Source: Chryseolinea soli | Lineage (GTDB): Bacteria > Bacteroidota > Bacteroidia > Cytophagales > Cyclobacteriaceae | Direction of reading: 5' to 3' | Length of the DNA: 64,000 nucleotides | Assembly (NCBI RefSeq): GCF_003589925.1 | Contig: NZ_CP032382.1 | Span: forward strand, 930,001-994,000 | Part shown: positions 8,839-18,165 of the stretch, piece by piece | Layout of the letters: the number at the start of each line of letters is the position of its first letter | How positions within the stretch are numbered: the first letter of the stretch is position 1 | Program-made: the position numbers and the translations under genes | The notes under the pieces: generated by a model | Databases searched by the model: none | What the model saw: the letters and a program-made list of their open reading frames with translations, nothing else | What the model was told of the DNA's origin: nothing

Positions 8839-10338
8839 CTATTGGAACACTTCGAGCAGATCGAACAGACCCGGTGAAGGGCGAGGTGTAGAAGTATTGG
8901 AGTTAACTTCTACCTGAGCGATCAGGAAGCGTTGAGGGATGACAGAGCCGGTGTTGGGTGTAAGACCCAAAACTTCCCAGTTTTGTTTGCCTGAGAAAGA
9001 GCCGAAACCTTTTCTGTGGAGGTCAACAAAAACATCCATTGTGGAGAGAAGAGATATGTATTTCTCTTTGGTGATCTCCACGTAAAGAGCATCGGCAGGA
9101 TCCAAATTGCCGGGGTTTCCTGCTCCACTCGGATCGAAATCCGTCAAATCATAAGCTTGGTAGTGGCCTGCGCCCGTTACATATTCCGGATTCAGGTATC
9201 CCCCTCCATCCAGGTAAGCGCGGTAGTCATTCAACACATCCAAGGCTGCGGTAGTGCCGGAAAGACGCAAGGTAGTCTCTGCCAGGATCAGTTGGTTTTC
9301 ACGATAGGTAACGATAGGGAAAGATGCTCTGTTGGAGAACATACCATCCGGCTCGCCGTCGTCGTAATCATAACCTGAAACGTTCAGATCATAGCCATCT
9401 GCCAGGCTTCCATAGAAAATGTAAGTGAAACGATCGGACTCATCGGTCTTCGCATTATTCTTGCTGTAGGCTGCCGCGTTGTTAGTAGGATCGATCATAC
9501 GGGCTGCGTAAGAATCCGAAGCACCCATGTAACCGGGACGGTCATAAACAAGGAACGAATAGTAGATGTTGAAATCCAGGTTATAAGAGTCACCATGTTT
9601 TGCCATCAAGTCATCAGCGCCATCGCTCAATCCGAGTGCTGCTGCATCATGTGCTTTCTGGAAATCGCCTAACTGAAGATAGATCTTTGCTTTCACGGTA
9701 TTGGCTACGGCAGTCCATTTTGCATCGTCACCGGCAACCGCTGAGTAAAAAATATCACCGTCATACGAAGTTCCGGGAGAAGCACCAGCAATGTTTGCCA
9801 ACGCCTGATCCAACAAGGTCAACAACGCTGCGTAGATCTCCTTCTGGTCATCGAATTTCGGGTTGGGAAACTCTGTCAAGTTGTTGGCTTGAGAATAAGG
9901 AATATCACCGAACAGGGAAGCTGCCGTGATCATCGTGTGGGCTTCCAAGATCTGAGCCAACGCCAATGCGCGTTTGTTGTTCAACGCGGTTGCCTTCTGC
10001 TGGGCAATGCGCCAAGGTTTCAAAACGCCGCTATACAGGTTACCCCAAGCATTGTCATAGTCAGGAGCAGTAGACGTGTAGTTGTTCAACGTCACATATT
10101 GACGGTCTGTTCCGGTGAATTGGCCAGCCCACATGCCTCCGATGCGTGCCAGTTCGCCTTCCACAAATCCGATGTAAGCCACTTCGGCAGAGTTGATTAC
10201 CTGGCCCAAAGATGCATCCGTCGGCAATGTAGGATCGTATTCGCTTACGCCATCCGTAAATTTCTCGCAGGAGGTAATTGTCGCACCCACCATCAGGATA
10301 AGGGCAACCCTCTTAAATAATTTCGTGTATTTTTTCAT
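8839..10338 (-). CDS. SusD/RagB-family outer-membrane lipoprotein
   Basis: 499 residues with an SPII signal ending ATITSC (cysteine at about 24). SusD-like proteins form the extracellular lid that binds the ligand and hands it to the SusC channel. The length and repeated helical pairs fit the SusD-like_2 branch: an N-terminal half rich in TPR-like helices (AQILEAHTMITAASLFGDIPYS) and the C-terminal NPEYVTG and ITKEKYISLL segments. The start lies 21 bases after the SusC stop, and a strong terminator follows. No glycosidase, peptidase or regulator gene accompanies the pair, so the ligand cannot be guessed; this branch is often found with peptide or non-glycan uptake. Confidence 0.93.
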   Translation of the reverse strand: MKKYTKLFKRVALILMVGATITSCEKFTDGVSEYDPTLPTDASLGQVINSAEVAYIGFVEGELARIGGMWAGQFTGTDRQYVTLNNYTSTAPDYDNAWGNLYSGVLKPWRIAQQKATALNNKRALALAQILEAHTMITAASLFGDIPYSQANNLTEFPNPKFDDQKEIYAALLTLLDQALANIAGASPGTSYDGDIFYSAVAGDDAKWTAVANTVKAKIYLQLGDFQKAHDAAALGLSDGADDLMAKHGDSYNLDFNIYYSFLVYDRPGYMGASDSYAARMIDPTNNAAAYSKNNAKTDESDRFTYIFYGSLADGYDLNVSGYDYDDGEPDGMFSNRASFPIVTYRENQLILAETTLRLSGTTAALDVLNDYRAYLDGGGYLNPEYVTGAGHYQAYDLTDFDPSGAGNPGNLDPADALYVEITKEKYISLLSTMDVFVDLHRKGFGSFSGKQNWEVLGLTPNTGSVIPQRFLIAQVEVNSNTSTPRPSPGLFDLLEVFQ

Positions 10339-10359
10339 AATGAGATTCCTAAAGGTTGA

Positions 10360-13300
10360 TCAATAATTAATCTTGATGGTGAATAAGTAGGAACGGGTGG
10401 AGGGGTTGTTAAAGTACTCCAAGCCGCGACCATTCGAAACACCGGTAAGGTTAGTCTCAGGATCGTTACCAATGTATTTCACATCCGGACCAGTGATCCA
10501 GAGGTTTCTGCCCGTGAGGGAGAAGTCGATGGAGGTCAACTTGGTTGCTGCTCTGAAACCGGGCGAATTCAGCGAATACGCCAGCGTCACTTCGCGGATG
10601 CGGGTGTTGGTTGCTTTCTTGATGAATTGGCTTGCTACAGGACCAAAACCACCACCGGTAGAGGTGTACCAGCCTTGTTCCAGGGCAACGTTGCCAGCAC
10701 CGTAGTTGGCGAGGCTACCTCTGAAAGTATAAGTACCATCTGCATTAGGAGTATAACGTTGTGCAACGGTCTTGCCAGACGTCAGTGTTCCGTATACCGG
10801 GATAGTGGCCGCATCGGCAGCCGATACTGTGGTCTGAACATCGGTGTCGGTAGAGCGACCAAAGTTGTTCATGATACCGTGAGTACCTGCCCAGATGTCG
10901 CCACCTTGTGTTCTGTCAACTAATACATACAAAGACAATCCTTTGAAGGAGAATGTGTTTCCGATGCCAGCTTTCCAATCCGGGTTGGGGTTACCAATAA
11001 CCGATTCGTTGGCGGCCGCTTGAGGATATCCTCTCTCGTCCAGGATAAGATTTCCTTGGGCATCTTTCATCCAATCTACACCCCACAGTACGCCGATAGG
11101 TTGTCCTTCAACCGCTCTGGAGGATGTACCTGCAAAACCATTCAAGAACAGCGAAGAAGTTCCGGCAAGGCTGGTAACCTTGTTGCGATACATCGACCAC
11201 GTGCCATTGATTTGCCAGGTGAAGCCTCCCACCTTAAGAATGGTGGCGGACAGATCAAACTCCAAGCCGTGTGTTTGCAGTGTAGCGGCGTTAGCTGTCT
11301 TTTGATTAAAACCTGTAGAAGGTGCAGTCGCTACGGGCAAAATGGCATCTTTTGTTTCGTTCGTAAAGTAAGTGGCACTCAACGAAACGCGATCCTGGAA
11401 GAATCTCAAGTCGGTACCAAATTCAAATTCGGTTTTTCTTTCAGGTTTCAGGTAGGCGTTACCCAGGGTCGTGCTTTCAACATAACCACCATTTCCGTAG
11501 GCGGAAGAAAGCAATTGCGAACCCCATCCGTCGGCAAATCCACCGGCGGCGTAGTACGTTGCTGTATTATAAGGTGTAGGTTGAACACCCACCTGGCCAA
11601 AGCCTGCGCGAAGTTTACCAAAGTTGAGGACACGGGAATCCATCAGCTGTGTGAATTGCCATGCCAATGTTGCTGCGGGATAGAAGAAGGTGCTGCTCAC
11701 GGCGCGACCAAAGGTCGATGCACTTTCTGCTCTGCCTGTCAAATTCAAGAACAACTGATCCTTGAAAGCTAAATCGATGGTAGAGTAGATCGCTGCTGTG
11801 CGTTGCACCTGAAAGCTGTTATACGGGTTCTGCGTGGCAGGACCGGCGTTTGTCAGATCCAACGGAACGTGGCTGCTGAGGATAAAATTCTGGGCATAAC
11901 CACCGATTCTTTCAAAAGTACGTTGGTTCAAGTTCATACCCACCATAGCGATAAGGTTGAAATCTTTGCTAATGTTGAATTTACCGCGGCCAAAAAGATC
12001 GCCGTTGTACTGGGTTTCGCGAATGGTTTGAAGATCCAGTCTACCACCGGGCAGTGAAGCCGAAAGGGGATCGAGGAAGTCGTAGCGACGGTCGGTATAG
12101 CTATCAACGCCGGCACGAGCTGTAACATCAAGCCATTTCAATGGCGCAAGGCCCAATTCGAACGAACCCATGAAACGGTCAACATCCGTTGTGCTGATGT
12201 TGTGGTTTTGAGACCAGATCGGGTTATCATAGGTAGAGTTGGTCCGGATACCCAGCGGGTTGCGATACGACCGTTGACGATCGGGGAATTTCACACCGTT
12301 GGCATCTGTATAGGTACCTTCAAATATCGAGTTGTCGAAGTCAGGAGATGTTCTCAAACCACCCAGGTACAATCCGGAAGTGTTGGAACCCATTTGCGTA
12401 CGGTTCGATTTGGTCTTTGTGTAACCAAAGTTAGAGCCGATGCGCACTACGCTGTTGAACCGTTTGTTTGTATTTACGCGGAAAGATGTGCGATCGTAGT
12501 TGCTGTTTGTCAGGATCACACCGTCTTGCTTCATGTTGTCGATGCTGATGTAGAAGTTATCGTCCTTATCACCACCGTTCAAGGATACACCAAAGTCATT
12601 GTAGCTTCCGGTCTTGAAGATCTGATCTTTGTAATCATAGATGTTTTGCGAGTTCTTTCCTCCGTGAGGCGCGGCGGCTGTACCATTGGCGATGTTGTAG
12701 ATCTTGTTTCCTTTGGCATCCTCAAAATATCCTTGGTAGCCGGCTGCGGCAGGATCGGTGATGTAGGCATCGGCTCCACCTGTACGACCCGGAATATAAT
12801 CACCCCAGCTCCATCCGCTGGTAGGTGTATTCTGGAATCTCATCAATGAACCGCTACCCCAGTTGTGTGTGAGGTCGTGGGTGATGTAAACCTTGTCTTC
12901 GGAACGCGTGTATTTCAATGACACGTTGATCTTTCCTTTTTGGCTGGAACCTTTCTTGGTGGTGATCACCATTACACCGTTGGCGGCGCGAGTTCCCCAC
13001 AAGGCTGCTGCACTGGCACCTTTGAGAATTTCCACGGACTGAATATCGTCCGGGTTCAAGTCGTTAAGACGGGATTGTTGAACGGTACCGCCCACCATAC
13101 CATCTGTAGCACTGATACCAGTCGATGAGTTGTAGATCGGCATACCATCCAATACGATGAGGGGTTGGAGGTTACCGGTGATTGTACTTTGACCGCGAAT
13201 CTGGATGTATGCGCCAGCGCCGGGATCACCACTGTTTTTAACAATGTTAACACCCGATGCCTTGCCGGCCAAACCGGCGATCAGTGTAGATTCACCTGAC

Positions 13301-13704
13301 TTGGTTGCTGCGCTACCCGAGATTTGCGAAGTAGCAGTACCCAGCTCGTCTTTGTTCTGCTCGATACCGAGCGCCGACACCACTACTTCCGAAAGCTGGG
13401 TCACGTCAGACTCCATGTTAACGTCAACAGTGGTTCTGGAACCAACCTCAACTTCTTGAGATTTCAAACCAATAAATGAAAAAACAAGTGTTCCTCCTGA
13501 AGCGGGGACACTTATAGAATACTGTCCATCAGCATCGGTAACGGATCCCGTTGTCGTGCCCTTTAAGAGGACGTTTACGCCCGGAAGAGGTTTGCCATCT
13601 TCTTGTGACAAAAGCCTCCCCGTAACAATTCGCTCCTGCGCCCGCAACTCGCCACTGGCGAGAGCAAACACCGCTGTTAAGCATACAAGTAGAAATTTCC
13701 GCAT
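10360..13704 (-). CDS. SusC/RagA-family TonB-linked outer-membrane protein
   Basis: 1114 residues. There is a Sec signal (about 1-22, ending GELRAQ), then a carboxypeptidase-D regulatory-like domain (GRLLSQEDGKPLPGVNV, TDADGQYSI; about 26-110), a TonB-box/plug region beginning VVVSALGIEQNKD, and the plug signature GVMVITTKKG near residue 250. The rest is a 22-strand type barrel ending SYLFTIKINY with an aromatic terminus. It imports a ligand captured by the partner SusD using TonB energy. It lacks an N-terminal STN domain, so it is not expected to signal to an anti-sigma factor. First gene of a two-gene transcript. Confidence 0.95.
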   Translation of the reverse strand: MRKFLLVCLTAVFALASGELRAQERIVTGRLLSQEDGKPLPGVNVLLKGTTTGSVTDADGQYSISVPASGGTLVFSFIGLKSQEVEVGSRTTVDVNMESDVTQLSEVVVSALGIEQNKDELGTATSQISGSAATKSGESTLIAGLAGKASGVNIVKNSGDPGAGAYIQIRGQSTITGNLQPLIVLDGMPIYNSSTGISATDGMVGGTVQQSRLNDLNPDDIQSVEILKGASAAALWGTRAANGVMVITTKKGSSQKGKINVSLKYTRSEDKVYITHDLTHNWGSGSLMRFQNTPTSGWSWGDYIPGRTGGADAYITDPAAAGYQGYFEDAKGNKIYNIANGTAAAPHGGKNSQNIYDYKDQIFKTGSYNDFGVSLNGGDKDDNFYISIDNMKQDGVILTNSNYDRTSFRVNTNKRFNSVVRIGSNFGYTKTKSNRTQMGSNTSGLYLGGLRTSPDFDNSIFEGTYTDANGVKFPDRQRSYRNPLGIRTNSTYDNPIWSQNHNISTTDVDRFMGSFELGLAPLKWLDVTARAGVDSYTDRRYDFLDPLSASLPGGRLDLQTIRETQYNGDLFGRGKFNISKDFNLIAMVGMNLNQRTFERIGGYAQNFILSSHVPLDLTNAGPATQNPYNSFQVQRTAAIYSTIDLAFKDQLFLNLTGRAESASTFGRAVSSTFFYPAATLAWQFTQLMDSRVLNFGKLRAGFGQVGVQPTPYNTATYYAAGGFADGWGSQLLSSAYGNGGYVESTTLGNAYLKPERKTEFEFGTDLRFFQDRVSLSATYFTNETKDAILPVATAPSTGFNQKTANAATLQTHGLEFDLSATILKVGGFTWQINGTWSMYRNKVTSLAGTSSLFLNGFAGTSSRAVEGQPIGVLWGVDWMKDAQGNLILDERGYPQAAANESVIGNPNPDWKAGIGNTFSFKGLSLYVLVDRTQGGDIWAGTHGIMNNFGRSTDTDVQTTVSAADAATIPVYGTLTSGKTVAQRYTPNADGTYTFRGSLANYGAGNVALEQGWYTSTGGGFGPVASQFIKKATNTRIREVTLAYSLNSPGFRAATKLTSIDFSLTGRNLWITGPDVKYIGNDPETNLTGVSNGRGLEYFNNPSTRSYLFTIKINY

Positions 13705-13764
13705 TTTGTTAAGTTTAGGTTAATGAAGTTATTTACCCAACCCCCTGCGGGGGAGTTGAGCGTT

Positions 13765-13795
13765 CAAACTTATAACAAAATCTTAAATCGTAAAA
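13765..13795 (-). promoter_or_regulatory. Candidate promoter for the susC/susD pair
   Basis: On the minus strand TAAGTTTG (13772-13765) is a perfect TAnnTTTG -7 box; 19 bases upstream is TTTT (13795-13792), one base off the -33 TTTG. The -7 box is about 60 bases from the ATG, leaving a leader with a short GC hairpin. Confidence 0.5.
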
Positions 13796-13800
13796 CTAAC

Positions 13801-13819
13801 GTACCTTAGTATGTGGTAC
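13801..13819. repeat. Inverted repeat GTACC-N9-GGTAC, possible operator
   Basis: Perfect 5-base arms at 13801-13805 and 13815-13819, centred just upstream of the candidate -33 box of the SusC promoter. The spacing suits a dimeric DNA-binding protein that touches one helical turn. No regulator gene is adjacent. Regulatory function is inference; five-base arms can occur by chance. Confidence 0.3.
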
Positions 13820-14008
13820 TTATTTTCAGTGTTTTGTCCCCACAAACGGGGTACTTTAAGGGCAAACCCCAAATAAAAATGGGCCGGAAATCGATTTAAA
13901 ACGGGATATTAGGCCCTCCGTTGGCGTTTTTGGCGCCCGGCCCTCACCCTGCTGAATTGGGATAAACGGTTGTTTTTGTACAAGAAATATTGCTTCGTGA
14001 ACAGAATA

Positions 14009-15931
14009 TTACTTCACAATCCTGAATTCGATCCTTCTGTTTTGCTGTCGTCCCTCCTCCGTCTCGTTTGAGGCCACAGGCTTATCTGGTCCGAAACCTT
14101 TCGTAGAAAGGCGTTTTTTGTCGACACCGGATTTGACTAAATAATTATAAACAGAGAGCGCGCGTTTTTCGGAAAGCTGGCGGTTATAGTCCGCAGCGCC
14201 GGAGTTGTCCGTGTGGCCGCTGATCTGAACCCGTATGCCGGGGTTCTCATTGAGGAAGCGGACGATCTTTTGCAACTCCGCAGCAGACCTTTGCTGCAGG
14301 TCATATTTATCTACATCGAAAAAAATGTTGTTGAGGACGGCCACCGAACCCTCTTTTACTTTCTCGAGATCGATGTTGACGACGATGGGCTGGAAATCCC
14401 TGACCTCAGAATAATTAAAATTATAGCTCTTGAAGAGATAGCCCGGCTTGTTGATGTACAGTGCATAGTTTGCTCCCTGCGTGAGCACCATCAGATATTC
14501 TCCGTTCACCGAATCGGACTCCACCAGCGATTCGATGGCGTTGCTGCCGATGTTGATCAACTCCACCTTTGCGGCCAGCGGATGTTGGTCGTCCTTGTCG
14601 CGGATGATGCCTCGCACATAGTTGCTGCGATACTTCATCTGGTTTTCAGCAGGGATGTCGATCTCGAAGATCTTGCTCCGGGAATGGCCGTTGGGCAGGT
14701 CTTCTTCGTGGGCGTAGTATCCTTTCTTGCCATCGGCCGTGATGAACAAGGCGTATTGATCATCGTGGTCGTTCAACGGTGCTCCAAAATTTCTGGGAGC
14801 CGACCAGCCTGCAGAATCTTTTTCGACATAAAAAATATCATATCCTCCAAAGCCGGGCAACCCATTGGAGGCAAAGAACAGCGTGCGGTTGTTGGCGTGA
14901 ATGAAAGGCGACATCTCATCAAATTGAGAGTTCACTCCTTTTCCGGCGTTGACGGCTTTGGTCCACCGTCCGTCTTCTCCTAGGGTAGAGACCCAGATGT
15001 CGTTGCGGCCCAGGCCGGCGCGGCGGTCGGAGACAAAGTATAGCGTGCGGCCGTCGGCGGAGAGCGAGGGTTGTGATTCCCAATCGATGCTGTTCACGTT
15101 GCGGCCAAGGTTTGTGGGCACTGTCCAGTCGTCGCCGATCTTTCGGCTTTCATACAGGTCGCAGCTGCCGACGCCATCGCGGCCGGCACACGAGGTAAAA
15201 ATTAGTTTCCGGCCATCGGCAGAGACGGTGCAGGTTCCTTCGTTGAGACGGGTATTGATGTTTTTGGAAATCGACACTGGTGGCGTCCAGCGACCGCGGT
15301 CATCCTTTTTGCTCACCATCAGGTCTTCGGTGTCGTTGGGATCGTTGCTTTCGCGACGTGTGAAGATCAATTGCTTTTGGTCCGCCGTTAGCACGGGAAA
15401 ATATTGGAGCACAAAACAGTTAACGGTATCGCTCAGCGGCCGCTGGTGATACGCCGATGTTTCGTTTTTGTTTTTCAAAGCAAATTCGGCACTCCTGAAC
15501 AACATCGTGGCCCGGTCGATCCGGGATTTGCTCTGGCTTTCGTTGTTCACAAATGCACTGAGGACCTTCATGGCTTTTTCATAGCTGCCCGTCAGCAAAT
15601 AGAGCTCACCGAGGTCATACCAGAAAAGTTTTTGCAGGCGCAGGTCGTTGGTGAGGGCAAGGCCTTTCTCATAGATCTCGATGGCCTTGGTGTCTTGCTT
15701 CATGTTGGCATAGGTGAGGCCCAGGCGGAAATAAGCTTCCACAAACTTGTCGTCTTTGTCCAGGGCCTGGCTCAGCAGGTTGATGGCCTCTGCGAATTGG
15801 CCGCGCACGCGAAAATTATCGGCCTGTACATAGAGTTCGTAGGCCTTCTTTGACTTGGTGGTTAACTGGGGTTGCGAAAACGCTACCGTGCTACACAGCA
15901 ACAGCAGCACGATGGCGGCGGCATGATTCAT
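14009..15931 (-). CDS. PorE-like TPR / beta-propeller / OmpA-family envelope protein
   Basis: 640 residues with a Sec signal ending TVAFSQ. In order: TPR repeats (about 25-140), a PD40/WD40-like propeller with recurrent SADGRKLIFTS, SADGRTLYFVSD and NNRTLFFASN blades (about 180-400), a regulatory-like beta domain (GIIRDKDDQHPLAAKVEL, about 440-520), and an OmpA peptidoglycan-binding domain (ISGHTDNSGAADYN, near 575-640). This is the domain order of PorE, a type IX secretion protein, and of several gliding-associated paralogues; I cannot tell which. It starts 8 bases after the pabC-like stop, so it is probably the last gene of the folate/queuosine run. Confidence 0.88.
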   Translation of the reverse strand: MNHAAAIVLLLLCSTVAFSQPQLTTKSKKAYELYVQADNFRVRGQFAEAINLLSQALDKDDKFVEAYFRLGLTYANMKQDTKAIEIYEKGLALTNDLRLQKLFWYDLGELYLLTGSYEKAMKVLSAFVNNESQSKSRIDRATMLFRSAEFALKNKNETSAYHQRPLSDTVNCFVLQYFPVLTADQKQLIFTRRESNDPNDTEDLMVSKKDDRGRWTPPVSISKNINTRLNEGTCTVSADGRKLIFTSCAGRDGVGSCDLYESRKIGDDWTVPTNLGRNVNSIDWESQPSLSADGRTLYFVSDRRAGLGRNDIWVSTLGEDGRWTKAVNAGKGVNSQFDEMSPFIHANNRTLFFASNGLPGFGGYDIFYVEKDSAGWSAPRNFGAPLNDHDDQYALFITADGKKGYYAHEEDLPNGHSRSKIFEIDIPAENQMKYRSNYVRGIIRDKDDQHPLAAKVELINIGSNAIESLVESDSVNGEYLMVLTQGANYALYINKPGYLFKSYNFNYSEVRDFQPIVVNIDLEKVKEGSVAVLNNIFFDVDKYDLQQRSAAELQKIVRFLNENPGIRVQISGHTDNSGAADYNRQLSEKRALSVYNYLVKSGVDKKRLSTKGFGPDKPVASNETEEGRQQNRRIEFRIVK

Positions 15932-15939
15932 GCCTAAAA

Positions 15940-16536
15940 CTAGAAAACAATGTTGGATACGTCAATTTCCGGGGACTCAAATTCCAGCATGGCGTTGATG
16001 AGCTTGAAGGTTTCGAATGTCTCGATGTCCTCCACGCGGATTTCTTCTTCGTGGATCACATCGTGCTCCAGCAATTTGGCACGTTGCGTTCCTTTGAGCA
16101 GGGCCGACCAGGGCGTGTACCAATGTTTGCCCCGGCGAAACACAATGTTGGCATACGAAGAATCAGTGACCAACCCGCGCTTCACGATCAGGATGTCGTC
16201 GCTGGCGTGGCGCAGTTCGTAGAGTTTGTTGATCGTTTTGCGATCGGCATATTTGAATTCGTACGAGATACGGTCGTGTTCGATCACGCGCAGGCTGTTT
16301 ACGGGCTTGGGCGTGTAGGGCAAGAACTCCACCTCTTTGGATTGTTCGTCATACACAATGCGGCATTTGAACAATCCTTGCACCGGTTTCTCCAGGTGTT
16401 TTAGAAATTCCTCCAGGTCGAAATGTTCGAACTCACCACACAGCGTTTTCAGCGAACGGTTCATGCGCTGTTCGTGGTAGAACAGGTTCTGGTATTCGCC
16501 GTCCTGCAGCTTTATGGTTTCAAGTAAGAGGGACAT
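15940..16536 (-). CDS. pabC: Class IV aminotransferase, aminodeoxychorismate lyase-like
   Basis: 198 residues, short compared with the usual 270 or so for PabC. The PLP lysine is probably K100 in DRKTINKLYELR, matching the class IV xKTxNxL pattern; YANIVFRRGKHWYTP and LLKGTQRAKLLE match the cofactor-binding segments. The reaction would release p-aminobenzoate and pyruvate from 4-amino-4-deoxychorismate. The start codon lies inside the end of pabB (17-base overlap), so the pair is translationally coupled, which supports the assignment. The small size suggests a minimal lineage-specific form with a reduced N-terminal domain. Confidence 0.82.
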   Translation of the reverse strand: MSLLLETIKLQDGEYQNLFYHEQRMNRSLKTLCGEFEHFDLEEFLKHLEKPVQGLFKCRIVYDEQSKEVEFLPYTPKPVNSLRVIEHDRISYEFKYADRKTINKLYELRHASDDILIVKRGLVTDSSYANIVFRRGKHWYTPWSALLKGTQRAKLLEHDVIHEEEIRVEDIETFETFKLINAMLEFESPEIDVSNIVF

Positions 16537-17488
16537 ATACTTTATCGATCACTTCCTGGTACTCCGATGCCGCCGTGCTTTGGGTGGTGATTCCACCGCC
16601 GCTCCGGTAGAAATAGCGGTCGCCTTGCTTTTCGATGAACCGTATCATCACACCACTGTCAAGCCTTTCGCCGTCGAATACGCCAAACACGCCTGTGTAG
16701 TATCCCCGCTGTTCTTGCTCCACGTCGCGGATGATCTCTAACGTCTTTGGCTTTGGCGCTCCACTCACCGACCCGGGGGGCAATAACCTTACCAAAATGT
16801 CGCCGATGTGGGCGGCATAATCCGCTTCCAGGTCGCCCACCACTTCCGAACTCACTTGCAATAAGGTTTTTGAGGCCGTTTGTATCTCTTCGATGTATCG
16901 AAAACGGGACACATGCACGCCGGAGGCCACCTGGCTCAAGTCGTTGCGAATCAGGTCTACAATGGTGACATGTTCAGCAATTTCCTTGGGATCGGCCAGC
17001 AATCTTTCGCGTGCCTGGGGCAAGGCGGCGTCCATCGTTCCCTTCATGGGAAAGCTGTAGATCTTTTTGTCTTTTATTTGGACAAAGATCTCGGGCGAAA
17101 ACACCAGAAACCTGTTGTCAAACAGCAGTTTATAGCGTGCGCGGCTCAGGTAAAAGATGTCGCGCAGGGAGCGATCCGTCTTTACTTCCGTTTTCACGGT
17201 AAGGTTGGTCAGGAAAGAATCACCATAGGCCAGGTGGGCATAGACCGCTTCGAATTTGCGCTGATATTCCTGCTGGGGTAAGGGGATTTTTTCCAACGTA
17301 ACCGAGCCGGTATGCGGCGTATTGTCGGCGTTGGTGATCCCCTGGATCCGGTAGAGCAGCTTCGTGGCGTCTACGTCCTGCAGGCGCATGAGCAACGGCT
17401 GTTGCATTTCAAAATCCACCACAAACAAAAAGGGGACCTTCTCCTGTCCCCACCGGTTCATGGTTGCCGCGAACGTTGTGATGTTCAT
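16520..17488 (-). CDS. pabB: Aminodeoxychorismate synthase component I
   Basis: 322 residues, the compact form lacking most of the N-terminal domain of longer PabB proteins. The chorismate-binding core is intact: PMKGTMDA, TIVDLIRNDLSQV, LPPGSVSGAPK, GYYTGVFGVFD and YRSGGGITTQS. It aminates chorismate to 4-amino-4-deoxychorismate on the way to folate. It could be confused with other chorismate-utilising enzymes, but coupling to a class IV aminotransferase and the folD gene in the same run favour PabB. The glutamine amidotransferase subunit PabA is not in the window. It begins 12 bases after the queE stop. Confidence 0.92.
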   Translation of the reverse strand: MNITTFAATMNRWGQEKVPFLFVVDFEMQQPLLMRLQDVDATKLLYRIQGITNADNTPHTGSVTLEKIPLPQQEYQRKFEAVYAHLAYGDSFLTNLTVKTEVKTDRSLRDIFYLSRARYKLLFDNRFLVFSPEIFVQIKDKKIYSFPMKGTMDAALPQARERLLADPKEIAEHVTIVDLIRNDLSQVASGVHVSRFRYIEEIQTASKTLLQVSSEVVGDLEADYAAHIGDILVRLLPPGSVSGAPKPKTLEIIRDVEQEQRGYYTGVFGVFDGERLDSGVMIRFIEKQGDRYFYRSGGGITTQSTAASEYQEVIDKVYVPLT

Positions 17489-17500
17489 GGAGGGCTTGTG

Positions 17501-18130
17501 CTAAGGGATGTTCATGTATTTATGAACTTGTAACGACACCTGCCACTGCGGGTTGGCTTTCACATAGTCGATGATGAGGGGAAGCATCTCTTTTTCTTTC
17601 GACCACTCGGGCTGCAGATACAGCTGGCAGTCGGGGCGAACCACCGCGGCAAATTCCGCTGCCCAGGCGAAGTCGCTTTTGTTGTAGACGATCACCTTCA
17701 ACTCGTCGGCCTGGCCAAACACGGAAGGATGGGGTTCCTTGAATTTTTTGGGTGAGAAACACACCCAGTCCCACTGCCCGGTGAGCGGATACACGCCCGA
17801 CGTTTCGATGTGGGTGCGCATGCCGTTAGCGTTGAGCGCTTGCGTTAACGCCGTGAGATCGTGCATGGCGGGCTCGCCGCCGGTGACCACTACGATTTCT
17901 GTACCACTGGCTTTGGCCCGTTCCATCATGGTGTCGACGCTCACGGACGGGTGCGCATTCACATCCCACGATTCCTTGACGTCGCACCACACGCAACCCA
18001 CGTCGCATCCACCGAGGCGGATGAAATAGGCGGCGCTCCCCTGGTAGAATCCTTCACCCTGGATGGTGTAGAAGTCTTCCATGAGGGGAAGGGTTGTTAC
18101 CTGATTTTTTTCTTTGATTTCCACAGCCAT
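17501..18130 (-). CDS. queE: 7-carboxy-7-deazaguanine synthase (radical SAM)
   Basis: 209 residues. The cluster-binding cysteines are C42, C46 and C49 in GGCDVGCVWCD (Cx3Cx2C). QGEGFYQG near residue 25 and VVTGGEPAMHD are typical of QueE. It converts 6-carboxytetrahydropterin, the QueD product, into 7-carboxy-7-deazaguanine for queuosine. Its start is 35 bases downstream of folD and its stop 12 bases before pabB, so it is embedded in a folate run. QueC and QueF are not in the window. Confidence 0.94.
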   Translation of the reverse strand: MAVEIKEKNQVTTLPLMEDFYTIQGEGFYQGSAAYFIRLGGCDVGCVWCDVKESWDVNAHPSVSVDTMMERAKASGTEIVVVTGGEPAMHDLTALTQALNANGMRTHIETSGVYPLTGQWDWVCFSPKKFKEPHPSVFGQADELKVIVYNKSDFAWAAEFAAVVRPDCQLYLQPEWSKEKEMLPLIIDYVKANPQWQVSLQVHKYMNIP

Positions 18131-18165
18131 GATCTTCGCGTGCTTACCAGCAAGTCGTCCGTGTG

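Larger units (their letters stand above)
13705..14008. other. Intergenic region upstream of the SusC gene (about 300 bases)
   Basis: No gene found. From the SusC side it holds a small GC hairpin in the leader (arms 13741-13745 and 13749-13753), a candidate promoter (13765-13795), an inverted repeat GTACC-9-GGTAC (13801-13819), and a second short hairpin of CCCC and GGGG about 20 bases further on. The part nearest 14008 is GC-rich with several imperfect palindromes and may hold the terminator of the OmpA-family gene, but no clean U-tailed hairpin is visible. Confidence 0.5.
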
